From CAZEYT01 sp964516295 (GTDB lineage Bacteria; Verrucomicrobiota; Verrucomicrobiia; Chthoniobacterales; Terrimicrobiaceae): DNA of 64,000 nt. Both the position numbers and the translations under genes were made by a program. Below are positions 1 through 7,348 of the stretch, piece after piece. The notes under the pieces are model-generated. The model did not search any database, was not told where the DNA came from, and was given only the letters and a program-made list of their open reading frames with translations. Within the stretch, counting starts at the first letter, position 1; the number at the start of each line of letters is the position of its first letter. The stretch spans positions 62,001 through 126,000 of the forward strand of contig CAZEYT010000001.1 of the NCBI GenBank assembly GCA_964516295.1, in the 5' to 3' direction.

Positions 1-252
1 GAGAAAGGGCACTCGAAGGACGAAGACCTTGTGAAGAGATACCTTGATTGTGCGGTTATCAATTTTCTCCACCTGATTCGGAAAGAACAGAATCTCCCTG
101 CATTTGAAACGTTACGGGGGGCTTTTTTTGAAGGCAGTCCGCTCTTTCCAGGGGCAGGCATTGCCGAGAAAACGCATATTCAATGGTGTGTCCGCGAACC
201 AAAACGGAGCGTGCTTGGATACTTTCGCCCTCTGCTCGGATGGGAAGATTGA
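1..252 (+). CDS. C-terminal part of an unrecognised protein (cut by window start)
   Basis: Frame 1 is open from the first base to a TGA at 250-252, giving about 83 residues with a believable globular composition. It includes the stretches FFEGSPLFPGAG and KTHIQWCVREP and ends LLGWED. I do not recognise the family. The frame stays open to the window edge, so this is the 3' end of a longer gene. It ends 23 bases before the convergent stop of the integrase gene, so it is probably cargo of the same integrated element. An internal ATG/GTG start near 31 would give 73 residues, but a start there is not needed. Confidence 0.45.
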   Translation, partial: EKGHSKDEDLVKRYLDCAVINFLHLIRKEQNLPAFETLRGAFFEGSPLFPGAGIAEKTHIQWCVREPKRSVLGYFRPLLGWED

Positions 253-275
253 AAAGTCGGCTTGGGACGGTGATT

Positions 276-1556
276 CTATGCAGCGCGACTGCCTGTCGTT
301 GCTGATTTCACCGAAGGATCGGAATTTTTTGAGCCAAATGGGATCACATTTATTTCCTTGTTGGCAAGGTTCCAATATCTCGTTTCATCGCCGTCAAAGA
401 CTACCGCTCGGTAATGCTTGAAAATCATTTCAGGCGAGTTGCCCATCTCGGCCGCCGTCAGATTCTCGTTTTTGTGAAGCGCGTAGTGGTAGCTGCCAAA
501 ACTGTGGCGCAGCGCGTTTCGCGGCCAAGGGGTGATTCTCGCGGCTCCAATCAATGCCGTGAAACCCGTTCGCCATTCCCTTCCTTGGGGAGCGACCAAA
601 CCGCTGTTTTTCCGTTCCGTGGCAAGCCAAGTGGCAAGATTATCCGAAATGGAGACCGTGCGGCGCTGCCGGGTCTTCGCCTTCGACGCCAACACCACGA
701 TTTGCTTGTCCCTCACTTCGCTCCAATTCAGCGTGCGAACTTCGGATGTCCGTAGTCCGGCAAAAAGTTGAATAGCAATTGACGCAAGAAATGGTCGGAA
801 GGTGGGTTGATTTCTTGCCGTCAGCAATAACCGGGCCGTCTGGCGAATGGAGAGCGCGACAATCTCCCTGTCCTCAATCTCAGGCTTTTCCACACCTTCA
901 ACCGGGGAAGCGGACAGCCATTTTTTGCTCACGGCAAAATTGAAAAGAATTCCGCAATCGCGGATGTAGTTGCGCCGAGTGGCGAGGGAAAAATCTTCCT
1001 CATCAAGCCAAGTCTCAAAATCATCCCGCGAAATCTCGTGAACTTTTGAATCTGTGAAGTCGGCAGCGAACTTCCGCAACGACCAGCCAAGCCCCTTCAT
1101 GTAGCTTTCCTTTTTGCCTGCCTTTCTCTTGGCCGAGATCAAGTCGTCAATGGCATCCTTCAACGCTTTTTCTCCGCCCTCTGGCCGGGTATGACGGATG
1201 AAGAAATTGACCGCCTCCAGCAAGTCCGCTTTCGAGCTAACTTCGCTCAATCGCTTTTGTGCGGAAACTGCCGCGCCCAACTGCTTTGGTGTCAAAACGA
1301 AGCCTGCCGCTCCGGCTTCCGATTTCATCCGAAGGGGAGAGGGTGCCTCTGATTTTTTAATCTGAGCGTCACCAAAAATCCAATCGCGTGCGTCAGACAG
1401 TTTGGTAAAATCGCGTTTGGTGACTCCTCCTCCAGTGAATCGCTTTCCCAGACGAACCCGCCAGAATTCCCTGCCCCGCCCGTTCACGGTTCTGGTGACA
1501 CCGACCCCTGATGGCAAATCGCGAATTTTGGCTTTCATGCTTAAATGATCCGCCAA
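276..1556 (-). CDS. Tyrosine-type site-specific recombinase (integrase)
   Basis: A 426-residue protein with the layout of phage/island integrases: an N-terminal arm region, a SAM-like core-binding region (about residues 125-215) and a C-terminal catalytic domain. Visible catalytic elements are FAGLRTSEV (Arg269), ALRHSFGSY (Arg350) and KHYR (nucleophile Tyr382). The usual His of the H-x-x-R box is Asn347 and the later His is Asn373 (MGNSP). An alternative start is Met7 (1538). The gene begins 36 bases from a tRNA-Leu 3' fragment and is transcribed away from it, the classical int/att arrangement. The element therefore extends leftwards out of the window. Identification as a tyrosine recombinase is secure; activity is not. 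Confidence 0.9.
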   Translation of the reverse strand: MADHLSMKAKIRDLPSGVGVTRTVNGRGREFWRVRLGKRFTGGGVTKRDFTKLSDARDWIFGDAQIKKSEAPSPLRMKSEAGAAGFVLTPKQLGAAVSAQKRLSEVSSKADLLEAVNFFIRHTRPEGGEKALKDAIDDLISAKRKAGKKESYMKGLGWSLRKFAADFTDSKVHEISRDDFETWLDEEDFSLATRRNYIRDCGILFNFAVSKKWLSASPVEGVEKPEIEDREIVALSIRQTARLLLTARNQPTFRPFLASIAIQLFAGLRTSEVRTLNWSEVRDKQIVVLASKAKTRQRRTVSISDNLATWLATERKNSGLVAPQGREWRTGFTALIGAARITPWPRNALRHSFGSYHYALHKNENLTAAEMGNSPEMIFKHYRAVVFDGDETRYWNLANKEINVIPFGSKNSDPSVKSATTGSRAA

Positions 1557-1591
1557 TTGTCCGCCAGTGTCAATTACTATCGTAAATTACA

Positions 1592-1644
1592 AGACTTAGG
1601 ATCTGGTTCCGCAAGGAGTGTGGGTTCGAGTCCCTCCCCGAGCA
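1592..1644 (+). other. Attachment-site-like 3' half of a tRNA-Leu(UAG) gene
   Basis: The plus strand shows an anticodon loop CTTAGGA (anticodon TAG at 1597-1599), a variable arm built on TCC-GCAA-GGA, a T-loop TTCGAGT (1625-1631) and an acceptor 3' strand CCCGAGC plus discriminator A. There is no D-arm or 5' acceptor strand upstream, so it is not a complete tRNA. The T-stem carries one T-T mismatch. Its position beside the integrase start marks it as the duplicated attL/attR half left by integration. The intact tRNA-Leu would be expected at the other end of the element, left of this window. Confidence 0.7.
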
Positions 1645-1809
1645 CGTTATTTCGGTCGCCTTCGTTCGGCTTTGTGCTGCAGCTGAGTCAAAGGTTCGGT
1701 AGGCCCGGAGTCACTCAGAGAGAAGTGGAACGGCTCAATCGGTGGAAGTGCGGGGCAGCGCTGCCCGGAGAACGGGTCCTTGAACGATCCCACGACGCCA
1801 GATGGCACT
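1645..1809. other. Intergenic stretch beyond the attachment site
   Basis: Between the tRNA fragment and the end of the decayed glycosyltransferase gene I see no supported gene, RNA or repeat. Short open frames on both strands here have no recognisable protein character. Confidence 0.5.
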
Positions 1810-3253
1810 TTACTCTTCGGAACGTTGTCGCTCGGCAAGAATCTCGAAGGGAAGAAAATTGGGAGCGAGCGATTGCACAAGAATTTCCCTATACGCGGCG
1901 GTGTCTTCGCGACCTACCGCGAGTTCCAAGACCGCCAAGAGCGGAAAGGTGCCGGAATCTTTTCGGAGTTGTGAAAGTCGCAGAGCAAGATGGCCGGTGG
2001 GAGTATCCCCAAAACAGGTCAGGGCTCCCGTGACACCTGTCGCTTGAAGCGAATCGAACAGTCTGTATTGAAAGAAAAAAGGCAAGCGTTGAACCGCAAA
2101 CTGCTGAACCGTGGAAAGCAATAAAACGATCCCGACCGCTCCCGCGGCCAACGGACGCGCGATCCGTGACCGGAAGGTTGTGATGTCGGAAACCAGGAGG
2201 ATAAACGGAAGAGACGCCAGAGGAAGCACAGGAAGCAAGTAACGCGGACCGGTGCTGAAATGCCCGGCCCAGTTGACAAAGCTGGCGTGAACCAGAAAGA
2301 CCACCAGAACCTGAGCGGTGATCAGAACGGATTCGAGTGTGAAACGCTTTCAGAATTCCGGCCAGCGGAGCAGTGCCATGTCAAAAAGCGGATAGCTCAA
2401 CAGGGCGCCATTTTGCGGATCAAACACCAACCCGAGCGCTCCTGCCAAGAAATCACCCGATAGAGGGATCGGTCTCGTTTTTCCAATGATGGCACTCAAA
2501 ATCGAAGGCGGACCCGAAGCGAACCTCGTTCGAAACGAAAAAGAGCGGAGTCAACGCCGCGGCCGGCCACACAAAAGCCGCTATTGTCTTCCAACCTCGA
2601 AGCGTCCGCGGAAATCCAGTCGCCCACGAAACGCCGGCCGTGGCAATCGGAAGAAAGAGCGCATGCGACGGCTTTGTCAAAAGGGCAAGCCCGAAACAGG
2701 TTCCCGTGGCGAGGGCCGCCACGCTCGCGCCCGGAGTGTCCGATCTTCCGGCGGCGGAAAACCGAAAAAGATATAACTGGGGAAGGGTTCTTCCCAGCAC
2801 CAGCACCATTTGGATCAGATCGAGCGTCTGCGCCCGAAGGTAAAACCATGTGAGCGTCGAAAAAGCGCTCACGAGAACAAACACGACGCGGATCCATACA
2901 GATGCAGTAAAGAGCGCCGCGAGGCGCCCAACCAAGATCAAAGCCGTCAAGGCGAGGAACAAATGGGAGATGTTGACGATAAGGAGACCGCGAAGCCCAG
3001 CGGACATTGTGTGCAACAGGCCGTATTTGGGGTGATCAAGACCGGTCTCGGGATTGCGGACGAAATACTGTCCGGGCATCACGGTCTCGGCAATTTTTGG
3101 ATCCACCCCGAGCCGTCCGGTCTCAAGCCAGTGCACGGCTTTCAACCGGGGAGCAAAGGCATCGCTCGGGCAAAAATCGGCCGGCATGGTCAGGCCAAGA
3201 ATCAGGACACCCAAAAGCAAAGTTAGAAAATCACCCTGGTCGGAAAACTGCAC
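1810..3253 (-). pseudogene. Decayed polytopic membrane protein, mannosyltransferase (GT39/PMT-like) type
   Basis: The minus strand carries a broken gene for a hydrophobic multi-spanning protein. The N-terminal part (3253 down to about 2460, possible GTG start at 3253) contains several membrane segments and LALLTKPSHALFLP. Near 2460-2480 the reading frame must shift to continue into GALGLVFDPQNGALLSYP, a sequence typical of this kind of membrane transferase. That frame then meets an in-frame TGA at 2350-2352. After the stop the same frame resumes with ITAQVLVVFLVHASF and TGPRYLLPVLPL through to 1810. One frameshift plus one nonsense codon indicate a pseudogene, although an assembly error at either site is possible. 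The open frame extends upstream to 3700, but that part is the shadow of the opposite gene. Confidence 0.7.
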
Positions 3254-3364
3254 AATAGGCCGTTTTTTTGCCGCGTGCGAGAGGTCAAGAGAGCCCGACA
3301 AGCTGCTTGTGTCGCTTGCGTTTTTGCCTCGCGATCCTCCGGCAGCGGGCGTTTGCTGGTTCGC

Positions 3365-3718
3365 ATGTCCTCGCACCTGCAGTCCTTGGTCACCCTCATC
3401 GGAGAAGGCATTGATCTCGCTGGCGTTCTCGTCATCACCTTCGGGCTTGTTTGGGTGACGTTTCTTTTCTTGAAACGTCGGCGTACCCTGCCTGCCGATG
3501 ATGCTTTTCGAGCCTACCGGCAGGGCATCGGACGCTCGATCCTCCTCGGACTCGAAATCCTCGTTGCCGGCGATATCATTCGCACGGTTGCCATCGAGCC
3601 AACACTTTCCAGCGTCGCGGTGCTCGCCTCCATCGTTGCCGTCCGCACGTTTCTCAGTTGGTCCCTCGAAGTCGAACTCTCCGGCCGCTGGCCCTGGCAA
3701 AAGAAGTCTGCGGGGTGA
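3365..3718 (+). CDS. DUF1622 family membrane protein
   Basis: A 117-residue protein with three predicted membrane segments: DLAGVLVITFGLVWVTFLFL, a second around ILLGLEILVAGDIIRTV, and a third around SVAVLASIVAVRTFLSW. The spacing, the Arg-rich loop before GRSILLGLEILVAGDI and the ending match DUF1622 proteins, whose function is unknown. The ATG at 3365 is chosen because residues upstream of it are not hydrophobic or conserved and lie in the divergent promoter region shared with the decayed gene on the other strand. Confidence 0.8.
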   Translation: MSSHLQSLVTLIGEGIDLAGVLVITFGLVWVTFLFLKRRRTLPADDAFRAYRQGIGRSILLGLEILVAGDIIRTVAIEPTLSSVAVLASIVAVRTFLSWSLEVELSGRWPWQKKSAG

Positions 3719-3781
3719 GTTTTCAAGCTGCGCTTGCTTTATCGGTTGACCGCATCGACGTTTGGGATCAGGAAACCGGCT

Positions 3782-4435
3782 ATGAAAACCCTCCTCGCTG
3801 CCACATTGTGCTTTCTCTCGGCTTGCTTGCCGGTCTTCTCACAAACGCAGGTGGGTTACTGGGACCTGAATGGAACCCTCACCCGCTCGGCTGGTTCTTC
3901 TGGAACCTTGAGCGCCGAGCTTCTTGTTCTGGGCTCCGGATTTATCAACTACGGAACAGGCACAGCGGTGAATCTTCAACCCGGATTCACCGCCGGGTCA
4001 TCGCTGCGGTATTTCAATCTCGTCTCCGTGGTTGAGGTCGGACGTCTCACGCTGACCGGTCTCGACTTTTCGGGACTCGAGACGCCCACGGTGACCTTCG
4101 CCATTCGGAGCAATCCCGCCTTCACGCTTAGCGATACCTTCCAACTCGAATACAATATCAACGGTGGCTCTTGGCTCTCGGCGACGGGTCTTGCGCTTCC
4201 CACAACCTCGTTTTCGCTGTTCAGCTATACGTTCGGAGCGGGTGTTCTCGACAACGTCGGCAACGCCGGTATCCGGGTGGCGTTCTCCAGCGTTGCCACG
4301 ATTTTGGACACCGTCGAAATCGACAACGTCCGGGTAACCGCCGTCCCCGAGCCCGGGACACTCGGGCTCTTGGCCGTCGTGGGGATTGCCCTTATCGCCC
4401 TCAAACGCCGCCGTCGGGCACCTCGTTCAGAATGA
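3782..4435 (+). CDS. PEP-CTERM sorting-domain secreted protein
   Basis: A 217-residue exported protein. It has an N-terminal signal peptide (MKTLLAATLCFLSACLPVFS), a Ser/Thr/Gly-rich beta-type middle region, and a C-terminal tag of VPEPGTLGLLAVVG, a hydrophobic stretch and an Arg-rich end (KRRRRAPR). This tripartite tag is the PEP-CTERM signal recognised by the exosortase system, which processes and anchors proteins destined for the surface or exopolysaccharide layer. The start at 3782 places the signal peptide at the N-terminus; the longer frame from 3734 adds residues that would precede it. Its 3' end overlaps the convergent fabZ by 35 bases. The middle part matches nothing I recognise. Confidence 0.85.
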   Translation: MKTLLAATLCFLSACLPVFSQTQVGYWDLNGTLTRSAGSSGTLSAELLVLGSGFINYGTGTAVNLQPGFTAGSSLRYFNLVSVVEVGRLTLTGLDFSGLETPTVTFAIRSNPAFTLSDTFQLEYNINGGSWLSATGLALPTTSFSLFSYTFGAGVLDNVGNAGIRVAFSSVATILDTVEIDNVRVTAVPEPGTLGLLAVVGIALIALKRRRRAPRSE

Positions 4436-4820
4436 TCTGTCCCACGGCCACCGGACCGAATGGGGCCGTGGCCTCGACTTCAAACTGAAGCAGGGCTCCC
4501 AAGCCGCCGGCCTTCCGAGCGTGGAGTCGGATCGTCTCGCCCGGGCGTGCGGCCGAGGGGAACTTCATGGCGCGAATGCCGGAGAGCAGAAAGGTGCGTC
4601 CCTCGGGACCCGCCCCGGCGATGCCAGCGAGCTGGGCGAGAGCCTCGGTGAGAATTACTCCGGGCACGATCGGGTTGCCGGGAAAATGGCCGCGAAACAT
4701 CGGATCTTCCGCAGCAAACGTCCTCTCGGCCGTGGCGGAGATGCCGGGATCGAGCTCCACGATGCGATCCAGAAACAAAAAGGGTTCACGATGGGGAAGG
4801 CCGAGAGATTTGGGATCCAT
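4401..4820 (-). CDS. fabZ: 3-hydroxyacyl-ACP dehydratase, FabZ-like hot-dog protein
   Basis: A 139-residue single hot-dog domain. HREPFLFLDRI near the N-terminus and GHFPGNPIVPGVILTEALAQ (His45, Glu59 as catalytic pair) are the FabZ signature. Members dehydrate (3R)-hydroxyacyl-ACP in the fatty-acid elongation cycle. The ATG at 4820 is preferred over upstream starts because it lies 8 bases after the permease stop and gives the normal FabZ length. It is last in a minus-strand operon with an OmpA-like gene, glnD and an FtsX-type permease. It could be a secondary dehydratase serving a special acyl chain rather than the main FabZ. Confidence 0.85.
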   Translation of the reverse strand: MDPKSLGLPHREPFLFLDRIVELDPGISATAERTFAAEDPMFRGHFPGNPIVPGVILTEALAQLAGIAGAGPEGRTFLLSGIRAMKFPSAARPGETIRLHARKAGGLGALLQFEVEATAPFGPVAVGQIILNEVPDGGV

Positions 4821-4828
4821 GGAAGTTC

Positions 4829-7348
4829 TTACTCGAAGCGCACGGCTTGGGCGGGCGGGATACGGGATGCGCGGCGGGCAGGCCACCATGCGGCGGCCAG
4901 TGCGGCGGGAATGAGCCACAGCGGCGTGGTGGCGAGGACATCGAGCGGATAGCGAAGATCAATCGTCCAACCAAAAAACGCTTTATTGATCACCCACGTC
5001 AGAATCATCGCCATCCCGGCTCCGCATGCGATGCCGACCAACGAGGCGAGGAGACCGATCATGCCGGCCTCGGCAAAAACCAGCGCGCCGACCTGACCGC
5101 GCGAGGCTCCCACGGAGCGCAGGACACCGATTTCGCGTTCGCGCTCGATGACCAGTGTCGTGAGGGAAAGAAAAACCCCGGCAATCGCAACCACGACGGA
5201 GATCGTGCGAAGCACCGAGGTCACCGCAAATGTTTGGTCGAAAATCTCCATCACCCGTTGGCGGAGCCCGGCATTGGTATAGATCGAGAACTGGCCTTCG
5301 CGGCCGAAACGCTCGCGGAACTCCTCCGCCATCTCCTCCGCGCGGGAAGGGTCCTGCAGTTTCAATGCGAGCGAATGCACGCGGTCGTCCTCCCAGAACC
5401 GGGAAAAGTTTTTCCGATCCATCATGAGCAGTCCGCTGTCGCGCGTGAAATCGCGAATCACCCCCGCGACAACGAATCGGGCGGGACCCTTCGGGGTGGC
5501 AAGCTCGAGAGCGTCACCCGGTTCGGTGTCGTGCCGGGTCGAAAAACTCTCGGAGACCACCAGGTGACCGGGTTCAGCGTAAAGAGCGGCGGCCCCGGGA
5601 AGAGCGCGGAGAAATTCCAGTTCCCCCCGCGCGCGGCCGTCGGTGATGCCGAGCGCGACCGTGCGGTTGTTCCAGCGCACAGGGAGTTCGCGGAAGGTCG
5701 CTGTCTCCGCGATACGCGCGTCTTGGCGCGCCCAAGCGACGGTCTCGTCCGGCATGAAACTCTGAAGCCCGGCAATCTCGTTGGCGGCCGGAGCGATGAA
5801 GAGATCGGCGACGAGCGTGCGGGCAGTCCACGACGTCACACTGGCCCGGAACGAATCAATCATCACCGAGACACTCACGGTCATTCCTGCCGCGATGCTC
5901 AGCGCGGCGATGGTCACGGCATTGCGGTGGAGTGAGCGGACGAGATGGTGGGCGGCGAGTCGCACCAGCCAGCCGGGGAGCCGGGACGCGAAGCGCGAAA
6001 AGACGCCGACGACCGTCGGCACGGCCAGCGAGCAACCCGCGATCAGAAAGCCGACGGCCGCAAACCCAAGAAAAGCCCCGCCCCCGCGCAGCGACCACCA
6101 CGAGAGAACGGCAGCCAGGACAATGCCGACCGCCCCGGCAGGAAACCACCAGAAGGACCTTGTCTGAAAAGCATCCATCGCCGAACCGGGATGCAGAATT
6201 TTCGCCGGATCCGTCGAAGCCGCCTCGGCCGCCGGCCGCCAAGCCGCAAGCAGCGACGCCCCGATGCCGACGGCGAATGCCAGCAGGATCTGATCGGGCG
6301 TGAGCGCGAGCCGTTCGGCCCGGACGAGGGTGTAAAGCGCGGAAACCGTCTGTGAGACCGGTGCGGCGAGAATGGTCGCCAGCGGGCCGGCCAGACCCAG
6401 ACCGAGCATCGTCCCAAGAACTCCCGCCGTGAGCCCTTCGCCAAGGAACAGTCCGCCGATTTCCGCCCGGGTCGCCCCGTTCGCCCTCAGAATGCCGATT
6501 TCCACCCGACGGCGAACCACGGTTGCCGAAAGACTGTTGTAAATCAGAAATCCGCCGACCACGATCGAGACCAGGCTGAGGGCGGTGAGATTGAGTTGGA
6601 ACGCTGCCAGCATTTGCTCGGTCTCGGCTCCACGCCGGGCGGGAGCGCCGACGGTGACGTCGCCGGGAACGACCTCCGCAATCCGGCTGGCGACCTCGGA
6701 GGCGGCGAGGGGATCGGTCAGCAGAATTTGTACGGACGTGAGTCGCCCGCGGAGACCGAGCAGTTCCTGCGCCCAGGCGATGTCCATGGCGGCGAGGCGC
6801 GGGTCGCTTTGGACCGCCGCATCTTCGGTTTTCAGAACAAACCTCGGCACGAGCGTTCTTGACGTTCCCCCCGCCAGCACGCGCACCGGGTCACGGGAAC
6901 GCGTGGCATCGACCGCCACCGCCTCCGGCTCGCGGAGCCACGCCTCCAGGTCGAGATCACCACCATCCGCCGCCTCCATTTCAAAAACACGGAGGTCGCC
7001 GCCCGTGAACGGATCGATGCCGAGCACGCGCAAATACTCGCCCGGATCGTCCGGCAGGGTCACGATGCCCTCGACGACCGGCGTCGCCGAAAGCACACCC
7101 TCGACTGCCGCGATGCGCGGGAAGAGCGTTTCGTCGAGATCGCCGCGTACTTCCAAATGGGCGCGCCCGGCTACGAGTGCCACGGCATTTTGAAAACTCG
7201 CCAGCGCTGCGCGGTTGGCGATCTGCACGGCCAGAAAAACCGTCACGCCCGCTGCGATGCACAGAATATTCAGCGTCGGCAACAGCGGCCGCCGGACCAT
7301 CGGGCGGACGACGAGGCGAAAAAAGAGAGCGCTGAATCGCGGGGTCAT
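4829..7348 (-). CDS. Large FtsX/MacB-type ABC transporter permease
   Basis: An 839-residue inner-membrane protein with the duplicated architecture of the DUF214/FtsX permeases. An N-terminal membrane anchor (LPTLNILCIAAGVTVFLAV) is followed by a periplasmic MacB_PCD-like domain. Next is a first three-helix FtsX block (about residues 255-380, with EIGILRANGATRAEIGGLFL). Then come extra helices, a second periplasmic domain and a second FtsX block (about 715-835, with REIGVLRSVGASRGQVGAL). Such permeases work with a cytoplasmic ATPase to move lipids or lipoproteins or to control envelope enzymes. No ATPase gene is adjacent. The ATG overlaps the stop of glnD by 4 bases. Confidence 0.9.
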   Translation of the reverse strand: MTPRFSALFFRLVVRPMVRRPLLPTLNILCIAAGVTVFLAVQIANRAALASFQNAVALVAGRAHLEVRGDLDETLFPRIAAVEGVLSATPVVEGIVTLPDDPGEYLRVLGIDPFTGGDLRVFEMEAADGGDLDLEAWLREPEAVAVDATRSRDPVRVLAGGTSRTLVPRFVLKTEDAAVQSDPRLAAMDIAWAQELLGLRGRLTSVQILLTDPLAASEVASRIAEVVPGDVTVGAPARRGAETEQMLAAFQLNLTALSLVSIVVGGFLIYNSLSATVVRRRVEIGILRANGATRAEIGGLFLGEGLTAGVLGTMLGLGLAGPLATILAAPVSQTVSALYTLVRAERLALTPDQILLAFAVGIGASLLAAWRPAAEAASTDPAKILHPGSAMDAFQTRSFWWFPAGAVGIVLAAVLSWWSLRGGGAFLGFAAVGFLIAGCSLAVPTVVGVFSRFASRLPGWLVRLAAHHLVRSLHRNAVTIAALSIAAGMTVSVSVMIDSFRASVTSWTARTLVADLFIAPAANEIAGLQSFMPDETVAWARQDARIAETATFRELPVRWNNRTVALGITDGRARGELEFLRALPGAAALYAEPGHLVVSESFSTRHDTEPGDALELATPKGPARFVVAGVIRDFTRDSGLLMMDRKNFSRFWEDDRVHSLALKLQDPSRAEEMAEEFRERFGREGQFSIYTNAGLRQRVMEIFDQTFAVTSVLRTISVVVAIAGVFLSLTTLVIEREREIGVLRSVGASRGQVGALVFAEAGMIGLLASLVGIACGAGMAMILTWVINKAFFGWTIDLRYPLDVLATTPLWLIPAALAAAWWPARRASRIPPAQAVRFE

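Noticed and set aside
1592..1644. Functional tRNA-Leu gene
   Set aside because: No D-arm or 5' acceptor strand upstream and a T-stem mismatch; it is a fragment and fits an attachment site.
3254..3700. N-terminal extension of the minus-strand membrane pseudogene
   Set aside because: Translation is charged and Ser/Gly/Asp-rich and exactly mirrors the DUF1622 gene; the real protein begins near 3253.
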